A stretch of DNA of 64,000 nucleotides, from contig NZ_JAGYJK010000010.1 in assembly GCF_018402175.1 (NCBI RefSeq), positions 59,452-123,451 on the forward strand, written 5' to 3'. Every line of letters starts with the position of its first letter. Within the stretch, counting starts at the first letter, position 1. The notes beneath the pieces were generated by a model. It did not search any database, had not been told where the DNA came from, and was given only the letters and a program-made list of their open reading frames with translations. A program made the translations under genes and the position numbers. The DNA is from Yoonia sp. GTDB taxonomy: Bacteria; Pseudomonadota; Alphaproteobacteria; Rhodobacterales; Rhodobacteraceae. Shown piece after piece: positions 35,945-44,672 of this stretch.

Positions 35945-36886
35945 TCAAATTCCTGTTACGGGGGGCAAAACACCCCCGATCCGCTGGAAAACGGCCCCTT
36001 CGCCAATGGCGGGCGTGGCTGTGACGATGCCTTTGCCATGCAGGTCGATCAGATGCGCCAGCACATTGCGTTCGGCAGCCTTGGTCAGCAGCGGCGACAG
36101 ATCTTTATAGACAAGTGCGGTGACGGCGGACGCCGTGGCAGGACCGGCGGCAAGGGCCGCCAGAATCTGCGCCTCGCGCTGCAAACGATGACCGATCAGC
36201 CATGCCAGCCGCGCCTGCGGGTCGGGGACCGGCGCGCCATGGCCGGGATAGAAACAGGTGGCTGGCACGTCTTGCAGCTTGTCGCAGGAGGCCATGAAAT
36301 CGGTCAGATCGCCATCGGGCGGCGAGACGAGCGAGCTGGCCCAACCCATCACATGATCACCGGAAAACAGCGCATCACCCCAGGCAAAGCACAGATGATT
36401 GCCGATATGGCCGGGTGTGTGGATCGCCGTGATCCGGCCCCAGTCACCCTGCAGGATATCGCCATCGGCCAGCGTCCGGTCCGGCGCGAAATCAGGGTCG
36501 ATGCCTTCACCGCCGCCGGTCAGCCCGCGCGCGGCAAGTGCCGCCATTACCGCGCTGCGCCCCGCTGTCGGCCCGCCAAAGGCGCAGATCCCAGCACCGG
36601 TTGCGGCGGCAAGGGCAGGGGCCAGCGCGCTATGATCCAGATGGCTGTGGCTGACAAGGATATGATCCACCGCGCGCCCGCCGATGGCCTGCAGCAGCGC
36701 GTCCAGATGCGCGGGGATCGCGGGGCCGGGGTCGATCACGACCAGCCGGTCACGGCCCAGCAGATAGGTATTGGTCCCCGGTCCCGTCATCGCCGACGGG
36801 TTGGGTGCCAGCACCAGCGCCAGATCAGCGCGCAAAGCCAGAACCGTCCCCGGCTGTGGCGCGAATTCTGCGGTGGTCCGTGTCAT
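35945..36886 (-). CDS. MBL-fold metallo-hydrolase (LACTB2-like)
   Basis: A 313-residue metallo-beta-lactamase-fold hydrolase. TGPGTNTYLLG precedes DPGPAIP and the metal motif SHSHLDH (the HxHxDH signature, both His and the Asp-His present). HTPGHIGNHLCF and FSGDHVMGW supply the third and fourth metal ligands, and FYPGHGAPVPDP the last His. A C-terminal winged-helix-like region (about residues 235-295, with QILAALAAGPATASAV) is typical of the LACTB2/YP_ family. The gene is single, and divergent from the sensor kinase with 41 bases between the starts. The physiological substrate is unknown. Confidence 0.88.
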   Translation of the reverse strand: MTRTTAEFAPQPGTVLALRADLALVLAPNPSAMTGPGTNTYLLGRDRLVVIDPGPAIPAHLDALLQAIGGRAVDHILVSHSHLDHSALAPALAAATGAGICAFGGPTAGRSAVMAALAARGLTGGGEGIDPDFAPDRTLADGDILQGDWGRITAIHTPGHIGNHLCFAWGDALFSGDHVMGWASSLVSPPDGDLTDFMASCDKLQDVPATCFYPGHGAPVPDPQARLAWLIGHRLQREAQILAALAAGPATASAVTALVYKDLSPLLTKAAERNVLAHLIDLHGKGIVTATPAIGEGAVFQRIGGVLPPVTGI

Positions 36887-36927
36887 CGGGACTTTCCGGC
36901 GGGACCAATGCCCGATACCGTCGTATC

Positions 36928-38247
36928 ATGACATTTCGCTGGATCAAAAACGCAATGCCGCGCGGGATTTACGCCCGTGCCGCGCTTATTCTTGTGTTTC
37001 CGGTGCTGTTTTTGCAATTGCTGGTGTCCGTGGTGTTTATTCAACGCCATTTTGACGGTGTGACGCGGCTGATGACAAGTGCAGTCAACATCGACCTGCA
37101 GTTTCTGATCGATACCGCCAATGACGCGGACACGGCACCGCAGGCCCGCGCCGCCCTTGCGCCTTTGGGGTTGGCACTGCAAATCCGCACCGCTTTGCCC
37201 GCCACCCCGCCGCCCGACGCTGATATCAACCCATTTGTTGATCTGACAGGCGCAACGGTGATCGACACTTTGCGCAGCGGGATTGATGATTTGCAGGTCG
37301 TGTCATTGGAAGACCGCGGGCGCGTGGTGCTGTGGGTCGCGACACGCCATGGCCTGCTGGAAATGGATCTGTCGCGCAGGCGGATGTCTGCGTCCAACCC
37401 GCATCAGTTGCTGGTCATCATGGTGGTGATGGGCGGACTGATGACGGTGGTGGCCTATATTTTCTTACGCAACCAATTGCGCCCGATCAAGCGGATGGCG
37501 CAGGCCGCCGCCGATTACGGCAAAGGCCGGATCACGCCTTTCACCCCCACCGGGGCGGTCGAGGTGCGTGCGGCCGGCATGGCCTTTCTGGACATGCGCA
37601 ACCGGCTGGAACGCCAGACCCAAAGCCGCACGATGATGCTGTCGGGCGTCAGCCATGACCTGCGCACGCCATTGACCCGGCTGCGGCTGGGCCTGTCGAT
37701 GCTGGACGAGGCCGAGGCCGCAGATCTGCTGCGCGATGTCGATGATATGCAAAAGCTGCTGGATGCCTTTCTGGATTTCGCGCGCGATGATGCGGCGGAT
37801 AATTTGGAACAGGTGGTGCCTGCCGCGATCCTGCGCGATGTGCTGCATGATGCCGCGCGGATGGGCCAGAATGTCGGGCTTGCCGCGATCGAAGGGCCGG
37901 AACGCGCGATCAACCTGCGCCCCTTGGCGATCCGGCGCGCGCTGGACAATCTGGTGGGCAATGCCCTGCGCTATGGCACGCAGGCGCTGGTCGGGGTCAG
38001 CGTGACCGAACGCGCCGTGCGGTTCTGGGTCGAAGATGACGGGCCGGGGATTCCGCCTGAATTGCACGAAGACGCGGTCAACCCGTTCGTCCGGCTTGAT
38101 CCCGCGCGCAACCAAGACAAGGGCAGCGGCGTCGGGCTGGGCCTTGCCATTGTGTCGGACGTGGCGCGCAGCCATGGCGGCGTCCTGCGGTTGGGCAAAA
38201 GCACGGTGCTGGGCGGGCTGAAGGCGGAACTGGTCATCAGTCGCTAG
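36928..38247 (+). CDS. EnvZ-like sensor histidine kinase (orphan)
   Basis: A 439-residue kinase. TM1 lies at residues about 15-35, a periplasmic part of about 115 residues follows, and TM2 is at about 153-173. HAMP spans about 174-228 (FLRNQLRPIKRMAQAAADYG). The DHp H-box is SGVSHDLRTPLTRLRLGLSM with the phospho-accepting His near residue 238. The N box LDNLVGNALRYG, G1 box EDDGPGIPPE and G2 box GSGVGLGLAIV show an intact catalytic domain. It resembles EnvZ of alphaproteobacteria, which normally sits next to ompR. No response regulator is adjacent here, so its partner must be elsewhere. The start at 36928 is preferred because the following segment is the TM1 leader. Confidence 0.88.
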   Translation: MTFRWIKNAMPRGIYARAALILVFPVLFLQLLVSVVFIQRHFDGVTRLMTSAVNIDLQFLIDTANDADTAPQARAALAPLGLALQIRTALPATPPPDADINPFVDLTGATVIDTLRSGIDDLQVVSLEDRGRVVLWVATRHGLLEMDLSRRRMSASNPHQLLVIMVVMGGLMTVVAYIFLRNQLRPIKRMAQAAADYGKGRITPFTPTGAVEVRAAGMAFLDMRNRLERQTQSRTMMLSGVSHDLRTPLTRLRLGLSMLDEAEAADLLRDVDDMQKLLDAFLDFARDDAADNLEQVVPAAILRDVLHDAARMGQNVGLAAIEGPERAINLRPLAIRRALDNLVGNALRYGTQALVGVSVTERAVRFWVEDDGPGIPPELHEDAVNPFVRLDPARNQDKGSGVGLGLAIVSDVARSHGGVLRLGKSTVLGGLKAELVISR

Positions 38248-38343
38248 GATTATGTGCCTAAAAATGCGGCAGTTGCACATATCAGTGGTATTTCTGCGTG
38301 GTGTAATCCTTGCAGTCTGATCAGAACCCCGTAGGCTTTTGCT

Positions 38344-39768
38344 ATGGATAACGATCAAGCACATTTCGACGAAATGCTGGGGGCCACCGGCGCCCGCCCA
38401 CCCTATGCCGGATATGACGCGTGGTTCAGCGCGCAAGACCGCACCCGACTGGCCAAAAAGGCCGCCGAGGCAGAGGCGTTTTTCCGCCGCACCGGCATTA
38501 CCTTTAACGTCTATGGCCAGTCCGATGCCGAAGAACGGCTGATCCCGTTCGATCTGGTGCCGCGCATCGTGTCGAGCAGTGAATGGGCGCGCCTGTCGCG
38601 TGGCATTGAACAGCGGGTCCGCGCGATCAACGCGTTTTTGTATGACATCTATAACCGTCAGGAAATCCTCAAGGCGGGGATCGTGCCGATTGACCTGATC
38701 GCCAAGAACGCGGCCTTTCTGCCCCAGATGATGGATTTCAACCCGCCGGGTGGCGTTTACACCCATATCGTCGGCACCGATATCGTGCGCACCGGCGAGA
38801 ATGATTTTTATGTCCTCGAAGATAATGCGCGCACGCCATCCGGTGTCAGCTATATGCTGGAAAACCGCGAAACCATGCTGCAAATGTTCCCCGAGCTTTT
38901 CAGCAAGATCAAGGTCAAGCCGGTCAGCGATTACCCCAAATCCCTGCGCCGGTCGCTGGAAGCATCCGCACCGTCCAGCTGCGAAGGGCGGCCCTGCGTC
39001 GCCGTTCTGACCCCCGGCATCCATAATTCGGCCTATTTCGAACACAGTTTTCTGGCCGACCAGATGGGTGTGGAACTGGTCGAAGGCCATGATCTGCGCG
39101 TTGTGGACGGCCATATCGCGATGCGCACGACGCGCGGCTACCGGCAGATCGACGTGTTGTATCGCCGTGTCGATGATGACTTTCTGGACCCGATGACGTT
39201 TAACCCGTCGTCGATGCTGGGCGTGCCGGGGATCATGGATGTGTACCGCGCGGGCAATATCACCATTGCCAATGCCCCCGGAACAGGCGTGGCCGATGAC
39301 AAGGCGATCTACAGCTATATGCCGGAAATCGTTGAATTCTACACTGGCGAGCGCGCGATTTTGAAAAATGTCGAAACGCATCGCTGTTCCGAACCCGATG
39401 CATTGAAATATGTGCTGGAAAACCTTGCCGATCTTGTCGTGAAAGAGGTGCATGGATCGGGCGGTTACGGCATGTTGGTCGGCCCCGCCGCCAGCAAAAA
39501 GGAAATCGCGGCTTTTGCGGCCAAGCTGAAATCCAACCCCGGCAATTACATCGCGCAGCCCACGCTGTCGCTGTCCACCGTGCCGATCTTTACCAAAAAG
39601 GGGCTTGCGCCGCGCCATGTGGACCTGCGCCCCTTTGCGCTGGTGTCGCCCTCTGGCGTCAATATCACGCCAGGCGGGCTGACGCGGGTCGCGCTCAAGG
39701 CGGGATCGCTGGTGGTCAATTCCAGCCAAGGCGGCGGCACCAAAGACACCTGGATATTGGAAGACTGA
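38344..39768 (+). CDS. Circularly permuted ATP-grasp protein (DUF404/DUF407)
   Basis: A 474-residue protein with the pattern of circularly permuted ATP-grasp type 2 enzymes: FDLVPRIVSSSEWARLSRGI, AINAFLYDIYNRQEIL, FYVLEDNARTPSGVSYMLENR (Glu/Asp/Asn ligands of ATP-Mg), and the later KEVHGSGGYGMLVGP and NYIAQPTLSLSTVP. These proteins are predicted peptide-bond-forming ligases. It is the first gene of a four-gene set that includes Anbu, a known conserved neighbourhood in which ligase, alpha-E, transglutaminase and Anbu travel together. The biochemical product is not established in the family. Confidence 0.9.
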   Translation: MDNDQAHFDEMLGATGARPPYAGYDAWFSAQDRTRLAKKAAEAEAFFRRTGITFNVYGQSDAEERLIPFDLVPRIVSSSEWARLSRGIEQRVRAINAFLYDIYNRQEILKAGIVPIDLIAKNAAFLPQMMDFNPPGGVYTHIVGTDIVRTGENDFYVLEDNARTPSGVSYMLENRETMLQMFPELFSKIKVKPVSDYPKSLRRSLEASAPSSCEGRPCVAVLTPGIHNSAYFEHSFLADQMGVELVEGHDLRVVDGHIAMRTTRGYRQIDVLYRRVDDDFLDPMTFNPSSMLGVPGIMDVYRAGNITIANAPGTGVADDKAIYSYMPEIVEFYTGERAILKNVETHRCSEPDALKYVLENLADLVVKEVHGSGGYGMLVGPAASKKEIAAFAAKLKSNPGNYIAQPTLSLSTVPIFTKKGLAPRHVDLRPFALVSPSGVNITPGGLTRVALKAGSLVVNSSQGGGTKDTWILED

Positions 39769-39769
39769 C

Positions 39770-40711
39770 ATGTTGGGAAAAACGGCAGGCGGTCTTTACT
39801 GGATGTTCCGGTTTCTGGAACGGGCGGAAAACACCGCACGATTGATCGAAGCGGGGTTTCGCATCGCGCTGACGCGGTCGAATGATGCGGAATCGGAATG
39901 GAAATCCGTCATCATCACATCGGCGGCGCAACAGGCGTTCGAGGCGCGGCATGATAAATATTCCAGCGGGAATGTCGTCAATTTCCTGCTGCGCGATCCT
40001 GAAAACCCCAGTTCGGTCCTGTCGGTCACCAAATCCGCGCGCGACAATGCCCGTCTGGTGCGCACCGCCCTGACGACCGAGGTTTGGGCGGCGGTCAATG
40101 AAACATGGATGGTGCTGACCGAAACGCTCAAACGGCCGATCCCCGAAACCGAATTGCCCGCTGTATTGGCGACGATCCGGCAACAATCGGCACTGGTGCG
40201 CGGGGCGCTGGTCGGCACGATGCTGCGCAATGATATTTTCGATTTCTGCCGTTTGGGGACGTTTGTCGAACGGATCGACAGCACGGCGCGGATCATCGAC
40301 GTGAAATACTATGCGCTGCTGCCATCGCCATCGTTCGTCGGCAGCCGGATGGATAACGTGCAATGGGAAACAATCCTGCGGTCGGTGTCGGCGCATCGGT
40401 CGTTTCGCTGGGCGGTCGAGGATGATTTCACCGCCCCCGCCATTGCCGATTTTTTGATCCTTGATGACCGGATGCCCCGATCTCTTAGCCATTGTGCGGC
40501 GCAGTTGGTGAACAATCTGGGCCATCTGGCCAAGGATTACGGCGAAGCCATGCCATCGCATGTTTTGGCCGACCGGATGAATGCACGGTTGAAAGACCGC
40601 GACATCGGGTCGATCTTTGACGAAGGGTTGCATGAATTTGTCGGATCAATCCTGCGCGAAAATGCGGCGATCGGCATGCAGATCGAGATTGATTACAGGT
40701 TCAACCGCTGA
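39770..40711 (+). CDS. Alpha-E domain protein (DUF403)
   Basis: A 313-residue all-helical protein. MLGKTAGGLYWMFRFLERAENTARLIEAG is the conserved start (key part: YWMFRFLERAENTARL). WAAVNETWM, FCRLGTFVERIDSTARIID and YYALLP are further family motifs rich in acidic and Arg residues. It starts one base after the ATP-grasp stop. Its role is unknown but it is always coupled with ATP-grasp and transglutaminase partners, and it is thought to assist the peptide-modifying reaction. Confidence 0.9.
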   Translation: MLGKTAGGLYWMFRFLERAENTARLIEAGFRIALTRSNDAESEWKSVIITSAAQQAFEARHDKYSSGNVVNFLLRDPENPSSVLSVTKSARDNARLVRTALTTEVWAAVNETWMVLTETLKRPIPETELPAVLATIRQQSALVRGALVGTMLRNDIFDFCRLGTFVERIDSTARIIDVKYYALLPSPSFVGSRMDNVQWETILRSVSAHRSFRWAVEDDFTAPAIADFLILDDRMPRSLSHCAAQLVNNLGHLAKDYGEAMPSHVLADRMNARLKDRDIGSIFDEGLHEFVGSILRENAAIGMQIEIDYRFNR

Positions 40712-41508
40712 TGCAGCTAACGATCAACCATACCACCAGCTATACCTATGATATGCCGGTGGATTTCGCGCTGCAAAAGCTGCGTCTGCGGCCCTTGTCG
40801 AACCCGATGCAGCAGGTCGATGACTGGCGGATCGACATCAACGGCGGGCAGATCGAGGCCAGCTATCTGGACCATTACGGCAATCACACCGATCTGGTCA
40901 GCGTGACACCGGGGGCCACGGCGGTCGAGATTACCGCGCGCGGGCAGGTCACGACCCATGACAAGGCGGGCGTTTTGGGCATGGTCTATGGCCGCGCGCC
41001 GTTGTGGCATTTCGCGCAGCCCACGCCATTGACAGCATCCGGGGCAGGGGTGCGCGATTTCGCGCGGTCCTTGGGCAAGATGAAAGACCCGCTGACATCC
41101 CTGCACGATCTGTCCAATGCGATCCGCGATGCGCTGCCCTATCGCACCGGTGTTACGGGGGCCGATACCACGGCCGAACAGGCGGTCAAGATTGGCGCGG
41201 GTGTCTGTCAGGACCATGCGCAGATTTTCATCGCGGCGCTGCGCACGCGCGGCCTGCCTGCGCGTTACGTCAGCGGCTATCTGATGATCAACGACATCAC
41301 CGATCAGGATGCCGCCCATGCCTGGGCCGAGGCGCATGTGGACGGGCTGGGCTGGGTCGGGTTCGATATTTCCAACGGTGTGGCCCCCGATGAAAAATAT
41401 GTCCGTGTCGCCATTGGCCCCGATGCCAGCTGTGCTGCCCCCGTCAAGGGGATGCGCAAAGGCGCCTCTAGCGAGACGCTGATTGTATCTTTACAAGTTC
41501 AACAATAG
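40711..41508 (+). CDS. Transglutaminase-like cysteine protease family protein
   Basis: A 265-residue protein with an N-terminal beta-rich part (residues 1-100, HTTSYTYDMPVDFALQKLRL) and a transglutaminase core. The catalytic Cys is in GAGVCQDHAQIFIAALRTRGLPARYVSGY (key part GAGVCQDHAQ), the His in AAHAWAEAHVDGLGWVGFD, and the Asp in the same stretch (FDISNG). Its start overlaps the alpha-E stop (TGATG). The class includes proteases that may reverse the ATP-grasp ligation. It is the third gene in the Anbu operon. Confidence 0.9.
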   Translation: MQLTINHTTSYTYDMPVDFALQKLRLRPLSNPMQQVDDWRIDINGGQIEASYLDHYGNHTDLVSVTPGATAVEITARGQVTTHDKAGVLGMVYGRAPLWHFAQPTPLTASGAGVRDFARSLGKMKDPLTSLHDLSNAIRDALPYRTGVTGADTTAEQAVKIGAGVCQDHAQIFIAALRTRGLPARYVSGYLMINDITDQDAAHAWAEAHVDGLGWVGFDISNGVAPDEKYVRVAIGPDASCAAPVKGMRKGASSETLIVSLQVQQ

Positions 41509-41542
41509 TGCTGCGATCATACCCCGCTAAGGACGCCCCCAG

Positions 41543-42271
41543 ATGACCTATTGCATCGGAATGCAGCTCGACCATGGGCTTGTGTTCATGTCTGACACCC
41601 GCACCAATGCAGGCGTCGATAATTTCTCGACCAGCAAGAAAATGTTCCACTGGCATGTGCCGGGCGAACGGATGATCACGATCATGACCGCGGGCAATCT
41701 GGCCACCACGCAAGCGATGGTCAGCCTGCTGCGCGAACGCTCGATCACGACCGAAGACCGCGACCCCAGCATCCTGCGCGAACCCACCATGTTCCAGATC
41801 GCCCGTCTGGTCGGGGCCACCCTGAAAGAGGTGATCGCCGAAAGCAGCCTCAGCGGGCAATCGGCCGAACAATTCGCGGCCTCCGCCATTGTCGGCGGCC
41901 AGATCAAGGGCGGCTTGCCCACGATTTTCCTGATCTATCCGCAGGGCAATTTCATCGAGATCACCCCCGACACCCCGTTTTTCCAGATCGGCGAGACGAA
42001 ATACGGCAAGCCCATTCTTGTGCGCGCCTATGACCCGACGATGAGTTTCGAGGATGCGGTGAAACTGCTGTTGGTGTCGTTTGATTCCACCGTCAAATCC
42101 AACCTGTCGGTCGGTTTGCCCTTTGATCTGCAAATCTATGAAAAGGACACATTCGCCCAAGGCCGGGTGATCCGGATCGATGAACACGACACGGTTTACC
42201 AAGCGATTTCAAGTGGTTGGGGTGATGCCTTGAAAGAGGCGTTCCAGCATCTGCCATCCTACAAGGTGTGA
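41543..42271 (+). CDS. anbu: Anbu, bacterial proteasome-like protein
   Basis: A 242-residue Ntn-hydrolase. After Met removal it starts with Thr (MTYCIGMQLDHGLVFMSDTR), the nucleophile of proteasome beta subunits; SDTRTNAGVDNFSTSKKMF has the Asp and Lys expected near the active site. ASAIVGGQIKGGLPTIFLIYPQGNFIEI is the conserved core of the family (in part: GGQIKGGLPTIFLIYP). Anbu assembles into an open helical ring. It is found with ATP-grasp, alpha-E and transglutaminase genes as here, and a role in a peptide-tag or stress pathway has been proposed. The ribosome binding region is in the 34-base gap after the transglutaminase. Confidence 0.92.
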   Translation: MTYCIGMQLDHGLVFMSDTRTNAGVDNFSTSKKMFHWHVPGERMITIMTAGNLATTQAMVSLLRERSITTEDRDPSILREPTMFQIARLVGATLKEVIAESSLSGQSAEQFAASAIVGGQIKGGLPTIFLIYPQGNFIEITPDTPFFQIGETKYGKPILVRAYDPTMSFEDAVKLLLVSFDSTVKSNLSVGLPFDLQIYEKDTFAQGRVIRIDEHDTVYQAISSGWGDALKEAFQHLPSYKV

Positions 42272-42277
42272 CCGCAG

Positions 42278-42295
42278 GGTGGGCTATAGCCCACC
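42278..42295. terminator. Bidirectional terminator between anbu and the flavoprotein gene
   Basis: A perfect 18-base palindrome GGTGGGCTATAGCCCACC lies exactly between the two convergent stop codons (42271 and 42296). No long U-tract follows on either strand, but its position suits a shared end for both transcripts. Confidence 0.65.
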
Positions 42296-44341
42296 TTACA
42301 CATCCTTGACCAAGCGCAGCGCATCATAGATCGCGGCATGGATATTGCGCGCACTGACCGCATCCCCGATCCGGAACAGTTGGAACGCCCCGTCAGGATT
42401 GGTTGCCACCGCCTGTACGCGCCCCGCGATCAGCGCGTCCTGATCGACCGCGCCAAGATTGCGTGATAGCGGTTTCAGCGCGAAATACAGATCATCCAAA
42501 GGCAATGTCCCGTAATTCACCACGATCTGGTCATATGTCTTTTCCTTGGTGAAATCGCTGTAATCCGTGCCGATCACCGCCCGCAGACGGTTGCCGTCGC
42601 GCGTGACATCCAGCAGGCGGCGCGTGACGGTAAAGGTCACATCCTTGTCCTGTAGCGCGCGCATATAGGGCACAAGGTTCATCCCCATGATGTCCGGCGC
42701 AAAGGTCCGGTCGGGTGTCATCACCTCGACACTTGCCCCGGCATTGGCCGCAACCTCGGCCGCCATCAATCCGGGGTGATCGCCGCTTTCGTCATAGATC
42801 AGCACATCCTGGCCCGGTTTCACATCGCCCGAGATGATATCCCAGGCGCTGACTACCAGCGGATTGTCGTGTTTTTGTTCAAAGAGCTGCGTATTGGGCA
42901 GACCGCCCGTCGCCACGATCACCACATCGGGGGCAAGGGCGGTGACATCCTCTGCCTCGGCCCAGCTGTTGAAATGAAAGGTCACATCGCGCGCGGCGCA
43001 TTGCGCCATGCGCCAGTCGATGATCCCGATCATTTCGCGCCTGCGCGGGTTTTGTGCGGTCAGCCGGATCTGGCCGCCAGGGTCGGGTTGCGCCTCGAAC
43101 ACGGTGACCGCATGCCCGCGCGCGGCGGCCACCCGCGCGGCCTCCAGCCCCGCTGGACCCGCGCCGATGATCACGACCTTGCGCGCCGCAGGGGCAGGGG
43201 CGATGTCATGCGGCATCGTCAGCTCGCGCCCCGTGGCGGCGTTATGGATGCACAAAGCCTCGCCCGCCTGATAGATCCGGTCAAGGCAATAGGTGGCCCC
43301 AACGCAGGGGCGGATGTCATCCTCGCGCCCTTCCATGATCTTGCGCAGGATATGCGGGTCGGCCATATGCGCCCGCGTCATGCCCACCATATCCAGCAGC
43401 CCCGCCTGAATGGCATGGCGTGCGGTGGCCACATCGGGGATGCGGGCGGCATGGAAGGTCGGCAAGCCTGTTGCCTGTTTCACGGCCCCTGCGAAATCCA
43501 GATGCGGCGCGCTTTTCATGCCCTGCACAGGGATCACATCGGTCATCGCAGGATCGGTATGGATGCGGCCTTTGATGACGTTCAGAAAATCGACCATGCC
43601 GGTATCGGCAAGGCGTTTGGAAATGGTGATGCCTTCCTCGGGGGTGATGCCACCCGCCGCCGCCTCGTCCGCCGTGTAACGCAGGCCGATGATGAAATCG
43701 TCGCCCACCCGTTTGCGACAGGCTGTCAGCACATCGCGCAGCAATTGCATCCGGGTATCGAGGCTTTGCCCCCCGTAAGGCCCGTCCAGATCATTGGTCA
43801 GCGGCGACCAGAATTGATCAAGCAGATGGCCGTAGACCTGCAATTCGATCCCGTCCATGCCACCGGCCTGCATCCGTTCGGCCGCATCCGCGAAATCGGT
43901 GATGATCCGCGCGATATCCCAATCCTCGGCCAGTTTGGGAAAGGCCCGATGCGCCGGCTCGCGGTGCCGCGAAGAAGAAACAGACGGCAGCCAGTCGCCC
44001 TTGGCCCAGCCGGTGCGCCGCCCCAGATGCGTCAGCTGGATCATCACCGCGCAGCCGTGGTCATGGCAGGCATCGGTCAGGTTCTTGATCCACGGCACGA
44101 CCTCGTCCTTATAGGCAAGGATGTTATTGAACACCGGCGGGCTGTCACGCGACACGGCGGCGGATCCTGCGGTCATGGTCAGCGCCACCCCCGCCTTGGC
44201 CCGTTCGGCGTGATAGGCGGCATAGCGTGCCTTGGGCATCCCGTCCTCGGGATAGGCGGGTTCGTGGCTGGTGGTCATGATCCGGTTGCGCAGGGTCAGA
44301 TGCTTGAGCTGGTAGGGCTGCAACAGGGGATCGGTGGACAT
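42296..44341 (-). CDS. NADH:flavin oxidoreductase / TMADH-like Fe-S flavoprotein (possibly N-methylproline demethylase)
   Basis: A 681-residue protein. Residues 1-330 form an FMN barrel of the old-yellow-enzyme family (LRNRIMTTSHEPAYPEDGMP, GMDGIELQVYGHLLDQFWSP, GGITPEEGI). Residues 390-681 form the FAD/NAD(P)-binding part (VVIIGAGPAGLEAARVAAARGH, TVFEAQPDPGGQ). In between the Cys motif that binds 4Fe-4S in trimethylamine dehydrogenase (C345, C348, C351, C364 there) reads C346-VGATY-C352-...-C364, so the second ligand position is Ala. The start at 44341 (MSTDPLLQPYQ) is preferred over 44425. Relatives demethylate or reduce methylated amines; N-methylproline demethylase is a plausible but unproven name. 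Confidence 0.75.
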   Translation of the reverse strand: MSTDPLLQPYQLKHLTLRNRIMTTSHEPAYPEDGMPKARYAAYHAERAKAGVALTMTAGSAAVSRDSPPVFNNILAYKDEVVPWIKNLTDACHDHGCAVMIQLTHLGRRTGWAKGDWLPSVSSSRHREPAHRAFPKLAEDWDIARIITDFADAAERMQAGGMDGIELQVYGHLLDQFWSPLTNDLDGPYGGQSLDTRMQLLRDVLTACRKRVGDDFIIGLRYTADEAAAGGITPEEGITISKRLADTGMVDFLNVIKGRIHTDPAMTDVIPVQGMKSAPHLDFAGAVKQATGLPTFHAARIPDVATARHAIQAGLLDMVGMTRAHMADPHILRKIMEGREDDIRPCVGATYCLDRIYQAGEALCIHNAATGRELTMPHDIAPAPAARKVVIIGAGPAGLEAARVAAARGHAVTVFEAQPDPGGQIRLTAQNPRRREMIGIIDWRMAQCAARDVTFHFNSWAEAEDVTALAPDVVIVATGGLPNTQLFEQKHDNPLVVSAWDIISGDVKPGQDVLIYDESGDHPGLMAAEVAANAGASVEVMTPDRTFAPDIMGMNLVPYMRALQDKDVTFTVTRRLLDVTRDGNRLRAVIGTDYSDFTKEKTYDQIVVNYGTLPLDDLYFALKPLSRNLGAVDQDALIAGRVQAVATNPDGAFQLFRIGDAVSARNIHAAIYDALRLVKDV

Positions 44342-44672
44342 GAGCTGGCTCCGGGCTGGTTGGTGCCATACTGCCCCATGCCGCGCCGATGTATAGCGGG
44401 TTTGCGGCAGCACAGAGGGTGACACCGACAGCGCGCCTAAAGGCCCCGCCCCGAACCTGCCTGGCTCGTGTGCATGGCCTGCAGCGATTGATCATGTATT
44501 CATGGATATTTGGCGGAGAGACAGGGAGAGATACCCTCCTTTTCTACATAGCTTAAATTCGTTATATTACACTGATATGCTTTGTTTATTGTGCGTTTGT
44601 GTATCTAAGTGTTGCCTGCTGATTCTGTAAATGTCATAGTCTTTGTGTATCTACAGTGTATCCACAGAGGGC
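44342..44672. other. Left boundary region of the integrative element
   Basis: It holds the promoters of the flavoprotein gene (minus) and the integrase (plus). GC content falls sharply after about 44510. Three copies of a GTGTATCYA/CCAG-like motif lie at 44599-44610, 44645-44656 and 44656-44667, directly before the integrase. They look like arm-type integrase sites. No tRNA or obvious att core could be seen, so the exact left end is not determined. Confidence 0.5.

Noticed and set aside
37465..39771. A 768-codon minus-strand frame across the kinase and ATP-grasp genes
   Set aside because: It spans two well-identified plus-strand genes and their gap, is Arg/His/Gln-rich and has no recognisable domain; a GC-rich shadow frame.
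42776..44422. A 548-codon plus-strand frame opposite the flavoprotein gene
   Set aside because: Antisense shadow; the minus strand has full FMN, Fe-S and FAD motifs.
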